Of a DNA stretch of 64,000 bases, positions 26,883 to 35,872 are shown in pieces. Under the pieces are notes generated by a model. It saw only the letters and a program-made list of their open reading frames with translations. It was not told the DNA's origin and searched no databases. The stretch's first letter is position 1, and every line of letters starts with the position of its first letter. The translations under genes and the position numbers were made by a program. Origin of the DNA: Pseudonocardia alaniniphila (lineage in GTDB: Bacteria; Actinomycetota; Actinomycetes; Mycobacteriales; Pseudonocardiaceae); NCBI RefSeq assembly GCF_022524485.1, contig NZ_JAKXMK010000040.1, positions 44,649 to 108,648 on the forward strand, written 5' to 3'.

Positions 26883-27186
26883 CTAGCTTTCCTTTTCGCT
26901 CACGACCTCCGTGGAATCTCCGAACATCGTGGTGCCCTGGCCGCCGCTGTGTTCCTTCCGGATCGCAACGAACTTGATCACCAGACGGTCGCCCACGACC
27001 TTATAGCGGAAGTAGCCGCGCATCTGGGTCCCTGCGCCGCGATCCTCGGCGTCGAGATAGACCCGCTTGTCGACGCGTGCCCGCAGCTTGGCATCCTTCG
27101 TCTTGTCGACCGCGTCCGTGAGCGACTCGAGTCCCCCGTGTGATGGCCCATCGGACGGGGTCCATACACCCGCCGAGCCGAATCAA
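26883..27186 (-). pseudogene. Headless reading frame, uncharacterised protein fragment
   Basis: A minus-strand frame with protein-like composition (SLTDAVDKTKDAKLRARVDK, RGYFRYKVVGDRLVIKFVAI, HSGGQGTTMFGDSTEVVSEK) ends in TAG at 26883. It is open for about 95 codons upstream but has no ATG, GTG or TTG before an in-frame TGA near 27190; the first Met lies in the middle of the apparent domain. It looks like a 5'-truncated or frameshifted gene. I recognise no family. Confidence 0.35.
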
Positions 27187-27288
27187 TCTTCGCGTTCGGC
27201 AGATTCCGCCTGACTTCCCGTGAACGATCGAGTGCGGGGTGATTTCGCACTGCCGATACGGGTACCCCGAAGTGCGCGAGGAGGCATC

Positions 27289-27636
27289 GTGTCCCACATC
27301 GATCCATCGGCCGGAAGACCGGCAACGACCACAGTGTACGAGCAGGTTGAACGGACCGACGAATTCCAGGATCTCCGGCGTCGGCTCCGCCAGTTCGTCT
27401 TTCCCATGAGCGCGGCGTTCCTGCTCTGGTACCTGCTGTACGTACTGCTGGCCACGTACGCGCCGGCGTTCATGGCCACCGAACTGGTAGGAAACATCAC
27501 CGTCGGGCTGGTGATCGGGCTTCTGCAGTTCGTCTCGACGTTCGCCATCACCGCCGCTTACGTGCACTACGCGAACCGGCACCTCGACCCGAGAGCCGAG
27601 CGGCTGCGCGAGCGGATCGAAGGTGCGGACACATGA
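27289..27636 (+). CDS. DUF485 membrane protein, partner of the acetate symporter
   Basis: A 115-residue protein with the DUF485 pattern: a soluble N-terminus (TTVYEQVERTDEFQDLRRRL), then two transmembrane helices (FPMSAAFLLWYLLYVLLATY; ITVGLVIGLLQFVSTFAITA) and the motif YVHYANRHLDP. DUF485 (YjcH) genes typically precede actP, as here; the two overlap by four bases (ATGA). The start GTG 27289 follows GAGGAGG. Its role is probably assembly or regulation of the transporter. Confidence 0.85.
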   Translation: MSHIDPSAGRPATTTVYEQVERTDEFQDLRRRLRQFVFPMSAAFLLWYLLYVLLATYAPAFMATELVGNITVGLVIGLLQFVSTFAITAAYVHYANRHLDPRAERLRERIEGADT

Positions 27637-29297
27637 TGGATCACCTCGCGCAGGGCAGTGCGCCGGCGAGCGTCGGCAACCCCCTGCTGAACATCAGCAT
27701 CTTCGCCGCGTTCGTCGTCGTCACGCTGGTCGTCGTCTTCCAAGCCAGCCGCACCACCAAGACGGCATCCGACTACTACGCAGCCGGCCGCTCGTTCACG
27801 GGCGCGCAGAACGGCATCGCCATCTCTGGCGACTACCTGTCCGCAGCGTCCTTCCTGGGCATCGCGGGCGCGATCGCCGTCACCGGATACGACGGCTTCC
27901 TGTACTCGGTCGGATTCCTGGTCGCATGGCTGGTCGCGCTGCTCCTGGTCGCCGAACTGCTGCGGAACACCGGCAAGTACACGATGGGCGACGTGCTGAG
28001 CTTCCGGATGCGGCAACGCCCGGTCCGCGCGGCCGCCGCTACGTCCACACTGGTCGTGTCCTTCTTCTACCTGTTCGCCCAGATGGCCGGTGCCGGCGCG
28101 CTGATCGCGCTGCTCCTGAAGATCCCCAACACGAACATCGTCGGCCAGGGTGCGGTGATTGCGATCGTCGGAGTCCTGATGATCGTCTACGTGCTGGTGG
28201 GCGGGATGAGGGGCACCACGTGGGTGCAGATCATCAAGGCCGCCCTGCTGCTGGTCAGCACCGCCCTGATCACGCTCTGGGTGCTCGCTTTGTTCGGTTT
28301 CAGCCTGTCGGCTGTGCTCGGCCAGGCGGTGAGCGCGAACCCCGTGCTGGAGACCGCCGGCCAGACCAAGCCGCTGGGCGAGAAGCTGCTCGGTCCGGGT
28401 CTGCAGTACGGGGCCACCGCGACAGCGAAGATCGACTTCATCTCGCTCGCGCTCGCGCTCGTGCTGGGCACAGCCGGCCTGCCGCACATCCTCATGCGGT
28501 TCTACACGGTGCCCTCGGCCAAGGAAGCGCGGCGCTCGGTCGTGTGGGCGATCTGGCTGATCGGGATCTTCTACCTGTTCACGCTCGTGCTGGGCTACGG
28601 TGCCGCTGCGCTGGTGCCCGGTGGCGCAACCACGATCGCCAACGCGCCCGGCCGGACGAACTCCGCCGCGCCGCTCCTGGCCTACGTGCTCGGCGGCGAG
28701 GTGCTGCTGGGCTTCATCTCCGCGGTCGCCTTCGCCACGATCCTGGCGGTCGTGGCCGGTTTGACGATCACCGCGTCGGCGTCGTTCGCCCATGACGTCT
28801 ACGCCAACGTGATCAAGCACGGAGAGGCGCCGCCGGACTCCGAGGTGCGGGTGGCCCGGATCACGGCGGTCGTGATCGGCGTGATCGCCATTGCCGCCGG
28901 CATCCTGGCCCGCAACCAGAACATCGCGTTCCTGGTGGCGCTGGCGTTCGCCGTGGCAGCGTCGGCCAACCTGCCGACGATCCTGTACACCCTCTTCTGG
29001 AAGCGGTTCAACACCACCGGCGCCCTCTGGAGCATCTACGGCGGCCTGGCCAGCTGCGTGCTGCTGATCATCTTCTCGCCGGCGGTGTCCGGGAGCCCGA
29101 CGGCCATGCTGAAGGACGTGGATTTCCACGTCTTCCCCCTGGCCAACCCCGGCCTGGTATCGATCCCGTTGTCGTTCCTGCTGGGCGTGATCGGCACCTA
29201 TGTCGGCGGGCGCCAACCGGTCGACGAGGCCAAGTTCGCCGAGATGGAGGTCCGGTCGCTCACCGGCGCCGGGGCAGAGAAGGCGACCTCGCACTAG
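27633..29297 (+). CDS. actP: Cation/acetate symporter (sodium:solute symporter family)
   Basis: This 554-residue SSS-family transporter has about 13 transmembrane helices. Family motifs include SRTTKTASDYYAAGRSFTGA near residues 40-60, ISGDYLSAASFLGIAGA, FRMRQRPVRAAAA and GTAGLPHILMRFYTVPSAKE. It takes up acetate or other short carboxylates with a cation. Translational coupling to the DUF485 gene (ATGA overlap) supports the assignment. The substrate could be another monocarboxylate, such as pyruvate or propionate. No dedicated regulator is adjacent. Confidence 0.88.
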   Translation: MMDHLAQGSAPASVGNPLLNISIFAAFVVVTLVVVFQASRTTKTASDYYAAGRSFTGAQNGIAISGDYLSAASFLGIAGAIAVTGYDGFLYSVGFLVAWLVALLLVAELLRNTGKYTMGDVLSFRMRQRPVRAAAATSTLVVSFFYLFAQMAGAGALIALLLKIPNTNIVGQGAVIAIVGVLMIVYVLVGGMRGTTWVQIIKAALLLVSTALITLWVLALFGFSLSAVLGQAVSANPVLETAGQTKPLGEKLLGPGLQYGATATAKIDFISLALALVLGTAGLPHILMRFYTVPSAKEARRSVVWAIWLIGIFYLFTLVLGYGAAALVPGGATTIANAPGRTNSAAPLLAYVLGGEVLLGFISAVAFATILAVVAGLTITASASFAHDVYANVIKHGEAPPDSEVRVARITAVVIGVIAIAAGILARNQNIAFLVALAFAVAASANLPTILYTLFWKRFNTTGALWSIYGGLASCVLLIIFSPAVSGSPTAMLKDVDFHVFPLANPGLVSIPLSFLLGVIGTYVGGRQPVDEAKFAEMEVRSLTGAGAEKATSH

Positions 29298-29538
29298 GCG
29301 ATGTCCTGATTCCGGTAACGCCGCGCGCTCGGCGGGCCTGAGCCGTCGCCGCCGCAAAGCGAGCCGGGAGCCACGAGGAGCCCGACGTTCAGTCACGCGG
29401 GCGAGGCCTGACGGGCTCTTGTCCCCCGTGCGAGCTATGCGCAGGTGTCCACTGTGTGGTGACGATTCCGGGGCGTCGGATTCATAGCGTTCTTCGCAGC
29501 CGCAGCGTTCTGGCCGCGGATCTGGCGAAGGGATTCTC

Positions 29539-30375
29539 ATGAGGTTGGTCTGGCAACTCGCAGGCACCGCGGCGGTCGCCTTCATCGGTGGGCAGATCCT
29601 CGCCGCGGTGCAGGGGAATCCGTGGCTCACGCTCGCCATCGGTGTCCTGACGGCCGTGCTGTCGGTGGTCGTCTACGGGTGGCTGGTGCGGCGGACCGAG
29701 CGCCGCCCGTCCACTGAGGTGGCCTGGAACGGTGCCGGGGCCGCGCTCGGTCGGGGCACGCTCCTCGGCGCCGCGCTGTTCGGGCTCGTCATCGTGAACA
29801 TCGCTTTCCTCGATGGTTATGCGGTCCACGGCGTGGGCTCGGTGACGGGTGCGGTGGGATTGTTCGGCTTCATGGCCGCCGCCGCGGTGACGGAGGAGCT
29901 GATGTTTCGTGGCGTTCTGTTCCGCATCATCGAGGAACGCATCGGCACGTGGATCGCGTTGGTGCTGACCGGTGTGCTGTTCGGCCTGGTGCACCTGCTC
30001 AACCCGCATGCCGGCCTGTGGGGCGCCATCGCCGTCGCGATCGAGGCCGGCGGCATGCTCACCGCCGCATACGTCGCCACGCGCACACTGTGGCTGCCGA
30101 TCGGGCTGCATTTCGGCTGGAACTTCGCCGCGAGCGGCATCTTCAGCACGGAGGTCTCGGGCAACGGCACCCCGCAGGGTCTGCTGGATTCCGCGATGTC
30201 GGGCCCGGTGGCTCTCACCGGCGGCGACTTCGGTCCAGAGGGAAGTCTGTACTCGGTGCTGTTCTGCGTCTTGGCGACGATCGCATTCCTGTTGCTGGCC
30301 CGCCATCGCGGCAATCTGGTACCCCGCCGCCGGCGCGCCGACCGGGTCGAGGCCACGATTACTCTCGCCCGATGA
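29539..30375 (+). CDS. CPBP-family intramembrane metalloprotease
   Basis: A 278-residue membrane protein with the CAAX-protease / bacteriocin-processing (CPBP) motifs: Glu119-Glu120 and Arg124 in VTEELMFRGVLFRI, His152 in LFGLVHLLNPH, and a later HFGWNF box. These residues form the membrane-embedded metal site. Seven or eight hydrophobic helices are visible. The ATG follows GAAGGG. It overlaps the histidine kinase start by four bases (ATGA), so protease, kinase and regulator form one unit. The protease may process a signal for the kinase; that is inference. Confidence 0.85.
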   Translation: MRLVWQLAGTAAVAFIGGQILAAVQGNPWLTLAIGVLTAVLSVVVYGWLVRRTERRPSTEVAWNGAGAALGRGTLLGAALFGLVIVNIAFLDGYAVHGVGSVTGAVGLFGFMAAAAVTEELMFRGVLFRIIEERIGTWIALVLTGVLFGLVHLLNPHAGLWGAIAVAIEAGGMLTAAYVATRTLWLPIGLHFGWNFAASGIFSTEVSGNGTPQGLLDSAMSGPVALTGGDFGPEGSLYSVLFCVLATIAFLLLARHRGNLVPRRRRADRVEATITLAR

Positions 30376-31526
30376 TCGATCACCGGGCGGCCTTGACGCT
30401 GTGGCGCCGGTTCGACGTCACGGGCCGGGATCTCGCGCTCGGGCTGCTTCTGCTGGGATCGTCGTTCCTGCCGGTGCTCCACAACCACGGGACGCAGCTC
30501 GGTGGGATGCCGGCCCGCTCCTTCGACGCGCTGGCCGTCGCGGTGGTCGCCCTGGAATGCCTCCCGCTCGCCGTGCGTCGACGGTGGCCCGCGGCCTGTC
30601 TCCTCCTGGTGTCGCTCGGCTTCGCCGTCGACCAGCTCCGCGGCTACCACTCGGTCGCGGGCACCGCGCTGGCGATCGCGCTGCTGAGCGTGGGAGCCCA
30701 TCTGGAACGGCGCCGACGCGCCACCGCGATCCTGTTCTCCGCGGCGTACGTGCCGCTGGCCGTCGTGCTCTTCCAGCTCGGTTCGGGCGAGCCGCCGGAG
30801 GAGTTCGTGACGTTCTACCTGGCGCTGGTCCTCGCGTGGGGCATCGGAGCGTGGCTGCGCTCCACCCGGGCAGCGGAAGCCGAACGTCGCCGTCGCGTCG
30901 CCGAGGACACCCGCGCGGCCGAACGCACGCGCATCGCCCGCGAACTCCACGACGTCGTCACCCACCACGTGACCGCGATGGTCGTGCAGGCCGAGGCGGC
31001 ACGTTATCTGACCGCCGCGCCCGACCGCCTCGACCAGACCCTGACCGCAGTGACCGACACCGGCCGACGGGCCATGACCGACCTGCGGCACCTGCTCGAT
31101 CTGCTCAACCCCGACCACGACGCCGAAGCCACGACACCGGCCCCGGGCAGCTTCGGCACGCTCGTGGAGCAGACGCGTCAGGCCGGGCAGCCGGTGGAGT
31201 TCACCGAGGAGGGCACGCCTGCGGAGTCGAGCGGAAGCGCCGATCTCGTGGCCTACCGGGTCGTGCAGGAGGCCCTGACGAACGCCCTCAAGCATGCCCA
31301 CGGCAGCCGCACGTCGGTTCAGGTGCATCACAGCGAACGGGAGATCACGGTGGAGGTCAGCACCGACGGCTCCGGGTCGCAGGCGGGGTCCCCTGTCGGG
31401 AGTGGACGGGGCCTGGCCGGTCTTTGCGAGCGGGTCGCTGTCCTGGGCGGCGATTTCATCGTGGACCGGCAAGCCGGCGCAGGCTTCGCCGTGCGAGCAC
31501 GGATTCCCACGGGGAGCCGGTCGTGA
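30372..31526 (+). CDS. NarL-type sensor histidine kinase
   Basis: A 384-residue kinase with an N-terminal membrane domain of about five helices (residues 20-155, e.g. LALGLLLLGSSFLPVL, AGTALAIALLSVGA, FVTFYLALVLAWGIGAWLRS) and almost no extracellular loop. Next come the HisKA_3 helix with the phospho-His in RIARELHDVVTHHVTAMVVQ and a HATPase with QEALTNALKHAHG. Later the G-boxes are short (GSGRGLAGLCERVAVLGG). The usual Asp of the N/G1 box (DNG) reads STDGSGS, a variant. It is translationally coupled to the CPBP gene and to the response regulator (GTGA overlap at 31523). Confidence 0.85.
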   Translation: MIDHRAALTLWRRFDVTGRDLALGLLLLGSSFLPVLHNHGTQLGGMPARSFDALAVAVVALECLPLAVRRRWPAACLLLVSLGFAVDQLRGYHSVAGTALAIALLSVGAHLERRRRATAILFSAAYVPLAVVLFQLGSGEPPEEFVTFYLALVLAWGIGAWLRSTRAAEAERRRRVAEDTRAAERTRIARELHDVVTHHVTAMVVQAEAARYLTAAPDRLDQTLTAVTDTGRRAMTDLRHLLDLLNPDHDAEATTPAPGSFGTLVEQTRQAGQPVEFTEEGTPAESSGSADLVAYRVVQEALTNALKHAHGSRTSVQVHHSEREITVEVSTDGSGSQAGSPVGSGRGLAGLCERVAVLGGDFIVDRQAGAGFAVRARIPTGSRS

Positions 31527-32184
31527 CCGCACCGATCCGAGTATTGGTCTGCGACGACCAGATGCTGATCCGCACCGGGCTGGTAACGATCATCGACGCG
31601 CAACCCGATCTCGAGGTGGTGGGCGAGTGCGGGGACGGGCAGGCCGCCGTCGACCTCGCCGGCCGTCTGGCCCCGGACGTCGTGGTGATGGACATCCGCA
31701 TGCCGGTGCTCGACGGCATCGAGGCCACTCGCCTGCTGGCCGGTGCCGGGGTGCCGCAACCCGTCAAGGTAGTCGTGCTGACGACCTTCAACCTGGACGA
31801 GTACGTCTACGAGGCGCTGCGTGCGGGAGCGAGCGGGTTCCTGCTCAAGGACGCACCGCCTGCCCAACTGCTGCACGGGATCCGCACCGCGGCCACCGGC
31901 GCGGCCCTGCTCGACCCCGAGGTGACGCGCCAGCTTGTCGGCAGGTTCGCGGCCCGCATCCGGCCCGCCGAGCGAGCCAACCCACGCGACACCCCGCTCA
32001 CCCCCCGTGAACTCGAGGTCCTTCGCCTCATCGCGGACGGCCTCTCCAACAGCGAAGTCGCTGCCGCACTCGTGATCAGCCAGGAACCGTCAAGACCTTC
32101 GTGTCACGCATCCTCACCAAGCTCGGCCTGCGTGACCGCGTCCAAGCAGTCGTCTACGCCTACCGCCACGGCCTGGTGACCTGA
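31523..32184 (+). pseudogene. NarL-type response regulator with a frameshift in the HTH
   Basis: The receiver domain is intact (VLVCDDQMLIRTGLVTIIDA; Asp57 in VVVMDIRMP; FLLKDAPP), and the HTH begins normally (LTPRELEVLRLIADGLSNSE, VAAALVISQE). After base 32086 the expected sequence TVKTFVSRILTKLGLRDRVQ continues in the next frame and runs to the TGA at 32182-32184. The uninterrupted frame yields an unrelated tail and stops at 32179. Exactly one base is missing in the recognition helix. As read, the protein cannot bind DNA normally; it is either a genuine mutation or a sequencing error. The start GTG 31523 overlaps the kinase stop. Confidence 0.8.
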
Positions 32185-32270
32185 CGGCCGCATAGATGGC
32201 TGCCACGACGGAACACCCTTGATCGTGCCGTGGACTACGCTCGGTGACGCACGACGCACTGGAGGTTGAC

Positions 32271-33131
32271 ATGGCTGAGTCCGCCAAACGGCTCCACGAC
32301 AAGATCGCCGAGCACTACCCGCGGGTCGGCCAGAACAAGCAGCTGAGCGGCATCGACTTCAGCAAACCGACGGTGGCGCGCGTCTATGACTACTTGCTCG
32401 GCGGCCACGACAACTTCGCGGTCGACCGGGCCGCGGCCGATGCGCTGAACGCGAAGTACAACGGCGGAGCCACCGAAGTCTGCGTCAGCAACCGACGGGC
32501 CCTCCAGCGGGCAGTGCACTACCTCGCCACCGAGGCCGGCATCCGACAGTTCATCGACATCGGGTCGGGCCTGCCCACGCAGGAGAACGTGCACGAGATC
32601 GCCCACCAACTCGACCCGACCGCACGGGTCGTCTACGTCGACAAGGACCCGATCGTCCTCGCCCACGGCCGCGCCTTGCTGGCGGACAACCAGACCACAT
32701 CAGTCACACAAGCCGACGCCGCCGACCCGGACTCGATCCTCGACGCCCCCGAGACCAGGCAGCTGATCGACCTCGATCAGCCGTGGGCGGTGCTCATGGC
32801 GAGCGTCCTGCACCACCTCACCGATCATGAGGACCCGGCCGGCGTGACGCAGCGACTCATCGCGAGGATGCCGTCCGGGTCCTACCTGTTCACGGTCAAC
32901 CTCTTGCGCGAGGACCACCCGCAAGCCGACGAGAAACTGGAAGCCGACGTCGTCTCGCGGGTCGGCAGCGGATACATCCGGACCTGGGACCAGATTCGCC
33001 GCTACTACGACGGCCTGGAAATGGTGGAACCGGGCCTCGTGTACGCCAACGACTGGCGCCCCACCGACCCCACCAAGCCCGAGGGACCGTGGTCCACCGT
33101 GCTCGTGGCCGGACTGGGAAAGAAGCCCTGA
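32271..33131 (+). CDS. SAM-dependent methyltransferase, DUF574 family
   Basis: This 286-residue protein shows the actinobacterial DUF574 (SAM_mt_nod) signature: IDFSKPTVARVYDYLLGGHD then NFAVDRAAAD, the SAM-binding IRQFIDIGSGLPTQENVHEI, and VVYVDKDPIVLAHGRALL. A GGAGG site lies six bases before the ATG. The family is abundant in actinomycetes and its substrates are mostly unknown. It is preceded by the frameshifted response regulator on the same strand but has its own upstream region. Confidence 0.85.
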   Translation: MAESAKRLHDKIAEHYPRVGQNKQLSGIDFSKPTVARVYDYLLGGHDNFAVDRAAADALNAKYNGGATEVCVSNRRALQRAVHYLATEAGIRQFIDIGSGLPTQENVHEIAHQLDPTARVVYVDKDPIVLAHGRALLADNQTTSVTQADAADPDSILDAPETRQLIDLDQPWAVLMASVLHHLTDHEDPAGVTQRLIARMPSGSYLFTVNLLREDHPQADEKLEADVVSRVGSGYIRTWDQIRRYYDGLEMVEPGLVYANDWRPTDPTKPEGPWSTVLVAGLGKKP

Positions 33132-33203
33132 AAGGCGCGCGACCCCGGAATCCCGGTCCGCACAAGGGTCTGGCAAGGCGTGCGCTTCGCGACGCCACAG
33201 GAA

Positions 33204-34214
33204 TCAAGACCGACCCGGCAAGCATAGGTCGGAATCCGGGTCCAGCAGACCCAGTCCCCGTTCGGTGGTCAGATACAGCACGGCGCGACCATGCCGTTCA
33301 CCAGCGACGAGGCCGCTTTCGCGTAAAACTCTGAGGTGTTGCGACACCGCGCTCGGCGTGATCCCTAGTGCGCGCGCCAGGTCTATCCCGGTGGCAGGCG
33401 ATCGCAGTGCCTCGAGCAGCTGAGCGCGAGGCCGCCCGAGCAGACGGATGACGCTGCCAGGTGCGGCACGCGTCCCAGCGGTCCAGAGCGCTCCGACGCC
33501 ACGTGCTGGGTAGCGCACGGTGGTCTGTGTGGTGGTATTGCCCTTGATCAGGACCTGTGCGGTGCCGAGTGCGACGGGCAGCAGGACCAGGCCGCCAGGG
33601 CCCAGATTCACCGCGCGGTCGCGGCGCACGCCCGTCAAAGTCAGACGCCCATCTTGCCAGTGCAGATCAGGGTGCAAGGTCGCGAACAACCGGCCCGTCC
33701 CGCCAGTGGCCAGTTGCTTGGCGCCGTAAGCGATGTCGGCATCGAGGACCGCCCGGATCCGCGCCCAATGCGGTGCGATGAGCCGGTCGTGCGCCTCCCG
33801 CAACTCCTCGGCGATCACCTGCAGGCCGGCGGCGGGATGTGCAGCGAGCGCGGCGGCAGCCTCGGGGAGATCGTCGCCGAATACCCGCGCCAGGCTGGTC
33901 CGCACCTGGCGTGCCGTGGTCTGCTGCATCGCCACGAGGTCCTGCTCGATCGTCGTACCGGCACCCGCAGGTGCAGGAACGAGGAACTGAGGCCAACTCG
34001 GCCGATCGTTGACGATCAGCGGCCACGTGCGCGGCAACACAAAAGATTGCCTGGCCAGCTCATCGGTCGCCCACCGCACCCATCGCAGATTGCTCTCCTG
34101 CCGCCCCCGACCCCCGAGCAACTGAAGACCAGACACCGTCTCGGACAGCGGCGAGACCGCGAACCGCGTGCCCGCCAGTTCCGCTACACCGAGCGAGATC
34201 GTCAGCGGCACCAC
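33204..34214 (-). CDS. ArsR-type winged-helix regulator with large N-terminal domain
   Basis: A 336-residue protein. The C-terminal 90 residues form an ArsR helix-turn-helix (LARALGITPSAVSQHLRVLR, ESGLVAGERHGRAVLYLTTE). The first 240 residues form the long N-terminal domain found in actinobacterial regulators of this type (DUF5937-like). It starts with GTG at 34214 or 34211. It is divergently transcribed from the MFS exporter at 34277 with a 62-base gap, so it probably represses that exporter. No metal-binding Cys box is visible, so it may sense a small molecule. Confidence 0.8.
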   Translation of the reverse strand: MVPLTISLGVAELAGTRFAVSPLSETVSGLQLLGGRGRQESNLRWVRWATDELARQSFVLPRTWPLIVNDRPSWPQFLVPAPAGAGTTIEQDLVAMQQTTARQVRTSLARVFGDDLPEAAAALAAHPAAGLQVIAEELREAHDRLIAPHWARIRAVLDADIAYGAKQLATGGTGRLFATLHPDLHWQDGRLTLTGVRRDRAVNLGPGGLVLLPVALGTAQVLIKGNTTTQTTVRYPARGVGALWTAGTRAAPGSVIRLLGRPRAQLLEALRSPATGIDLARALGITPSAVSQHLRVLRESGLVAGERHGRAVLYLTTERGLGLLDPDSDLCLPGRS

Positions 34215-34276
34215 TCGATTATGAGCCCTGAGCTACATGATGTCCTCGCGACCACGCAGTCCCGACGATCCGTCGC

Positions 34277-35521
34277 ATGACCGGTTCAATCACCCAGGCG
34301 CGGCTCCCTGCCTCGTACTGGCGCCTGTGGTCGGCTGCGGCCGTAAGCTCCGTCGGCGACGGAGTGTTCGCTGCCGCCGTCCCTCTGCTGGCCATCACCG
34401 TCACCACAGATCCGCGCTTGATCTCGGTCGTCTCGGCCTGCACATTCCTGCCCTGGTTGCTCCTGTCCCTCCCTGCCGGCGCCCTCGTCGACAGGTACGA
34501 CCGGGTAGCGCTGATGTGGCGGTCACAGGCGGTCCAAGCGGTGATCGTCACCGTCATGGCCGCGTTGGCAGCCGCGGGTGAGCTCAGCGTCCCTGTCCTG
34601 GCCGCTACGGCGTTCGCCCTCGGCACATGCGAGGTCGTGTTCGGCAACGCATCGCAGGCGATCCTGCCGGACATCGTCCCGAAACCCCTCCTGCATCGGG
34701 CAAACGGGAATCAGTACACCGTCACCACGATCGGCAAGATGTTCCTCGGGTCCCCCGTGGGCAGCCTTCTGTTCTCCATCGCCGTTGCGCTTCCCTTCGG
34801 CATCGACGCCGCCTCGTTCGTCCTCTCGGCCGCACTCTTGGCGACCCTGCCGAGCCGACGCCGCGACCACACCGACAACCCGCCGCTCCGGTTGACCATC
34901 ACAACCGGACTGCGCTGGCTGACCAGCCATCGCCTCCTGCGCACACTCGCGCTACTACTGGGCGTCAACACCTTCTGTTTCCAACTGGGCAACGTGACCC
35001 TCGTCCTGCTCGCCACGCAGACACTGAACGTCAGCGATCGTGGCTACGGCCTGATGTTGGCGGCCGGCGCCGTCGGCGCCGTGGTGGGTGGGACGGTCAA
35101 TGCGAAGATCGTCGCCCGGATCGGTGCGCTTCCGACGCTGGTCACAGCACTGGGCGCCAACGTGGTCGTCTTCGAGAGCCTCGGCCTGAGCCCGAACGCA
35201 ATCGTGCTCGGCGGACTCCTGACCGCCAACGGGTTCCTCACCACGTTGTGGAACGTCGTGACCGTGGGCCTGCGCCAACAGCTCGTTCCATCGGAGTTGC
35301 TCGGCCGAGTGAACAGCGTCTACCGAATGCTGGGCTGGGGCCTCATCCCCCTCGGTGCACTGACCGGTGGCCTCATCGCCCACATGCTCGGGCTACGAGC
35401 CGGCTACCTGATCGCCGGTGCACTACGCGGCATCGCCTTACTCATCGCCATGCCCGTTCTCATCGGCGCCCTGCGCGCTCGCGACAAATCGCCACGGACT
35501 TCAACAAGGCACACCGAGTAG
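34277..35521 (+). CDS. MFS transporter, DHA3-type exporter
   Basis: A 414-residue protein with twelve predicted transmembrane helices. MFS motif A-like loops are present (LPAGALVDRYDRVALMWRSQ), and VVGGTVNAKIVARIG lies in the second half. The overall sequence resembles the DHA3 / EntS group that exports drugs, macrolides or siderophores. No Shine-Dalgarno site is seen before the ATG, so it may be leaderless. The divergent ArsR-type regulator is the likely repressor. Confidence 0.82.
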   Translation: MTGSITQARLPASYWRLWSAAAVSSVGDGVFAAAVPLLAITVTTDPRLISVVSACTFLPWLLLSLPAGALVDRYDRVALMWRSQAVQAVIVTVMAALAAAGELSVPVLAATAFALGTCEVVFGNASQAILPDIVPKPLLHRANGNQYTVTTIGKMFLGSPVGSLLFSIAVALPFGIDAASFVLSAALLATLPSRRRDHTDNPPLRLTITTGLRWLTSHRLLRTLALLLGVNTFCFQLGNVTLVLLATQTLNVSDRGYGLMLAAGAVGAVVGGTVNAKIVARIGALPTLVTALGANVVVFESLGLSPNAIVLGGLLTANGFLTTLWNVVTVGLRQQLVPSELLGRVNSVYRMLGWGLIPLGALTGGLIAHMLGLRAGYLIAGALRGIALLIAMPVLIGALRARDKSPRTSTRHTE

Positions 35522-35726
35522 CCGCAGTGCTCGTCCATCCGCAGGCCTCGATCCGGCGCAGGAAATCCGGCGACGCTCACAGTCGGCCATTGTGCGTATA
35601 CCGACGCCCCCAGATCACTGGACTCTTCATACCCCACCTCAGGCCGGCCGACCGCCTGGGACGAACGTTTACCGACCCGTTTACACAGTCGCGGCCCTGA
35701 ACCTGACCCACTCGACCTGTAGAACG

Positions 35727-35761
35727 CTGAAGGCCCTGACCTCGCAGGTCAGGGCCTTCAG
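35727..35761. terminator. Perfect 16-bp hairpin terminator
   Basis: CTGAAGGCCCTGACCT, a 3-base loop, and the exact reverse complement. On the minus strand it directly follows the tRNA 3' fragment at 35764-35791, which is the usual place for a tRNA terminator. It can also stop transcription from the MFS gene. Confidence 0.75.
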
Positions 35762-35763
35762 CA

Positions 35764-35791
35764 TGGTGGGCGGCAGTGGGATCGAACCAGT
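35764..35791 (-). tRNA. tRNA 3'-end fragment (T-arm and acceptor strand with CCA)
   Basis: Read on the minus strand, ACTGG-TTCGATC-CCACT forms a T-arm with one C-C mismatch. The acceptor half GCCGCCC, discriminator A and encoded CCA follow. No matching 5' acceptor half (GGGCGGC), D-arm or anticodon arm occurs in the 70 bases upstream, so this is a fragment. Such fragments are often left at integration sites of tRNA-targeting elements. The amino-acid identity cannot be told. The rest of the gap 35522-35872 shows nothing else. Confidence 0.5.
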
Positions 35792-35872
35792 GATCCCTGT
35801 GCGTCCTTCCTCACCAGATCACTCAGACCGTGTCGTCAAGCGACGTACACCAACGCCTGGCGATCAGTACAC

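Noticed and set aside
27567..29639. 690-codon open frame on the minus strand opposite the acetate symporter
   Set aside because: Composition is His/Gln/Arg/Asp-rich with no domain; it is the antisense shadow of a well-supported transporter gene.
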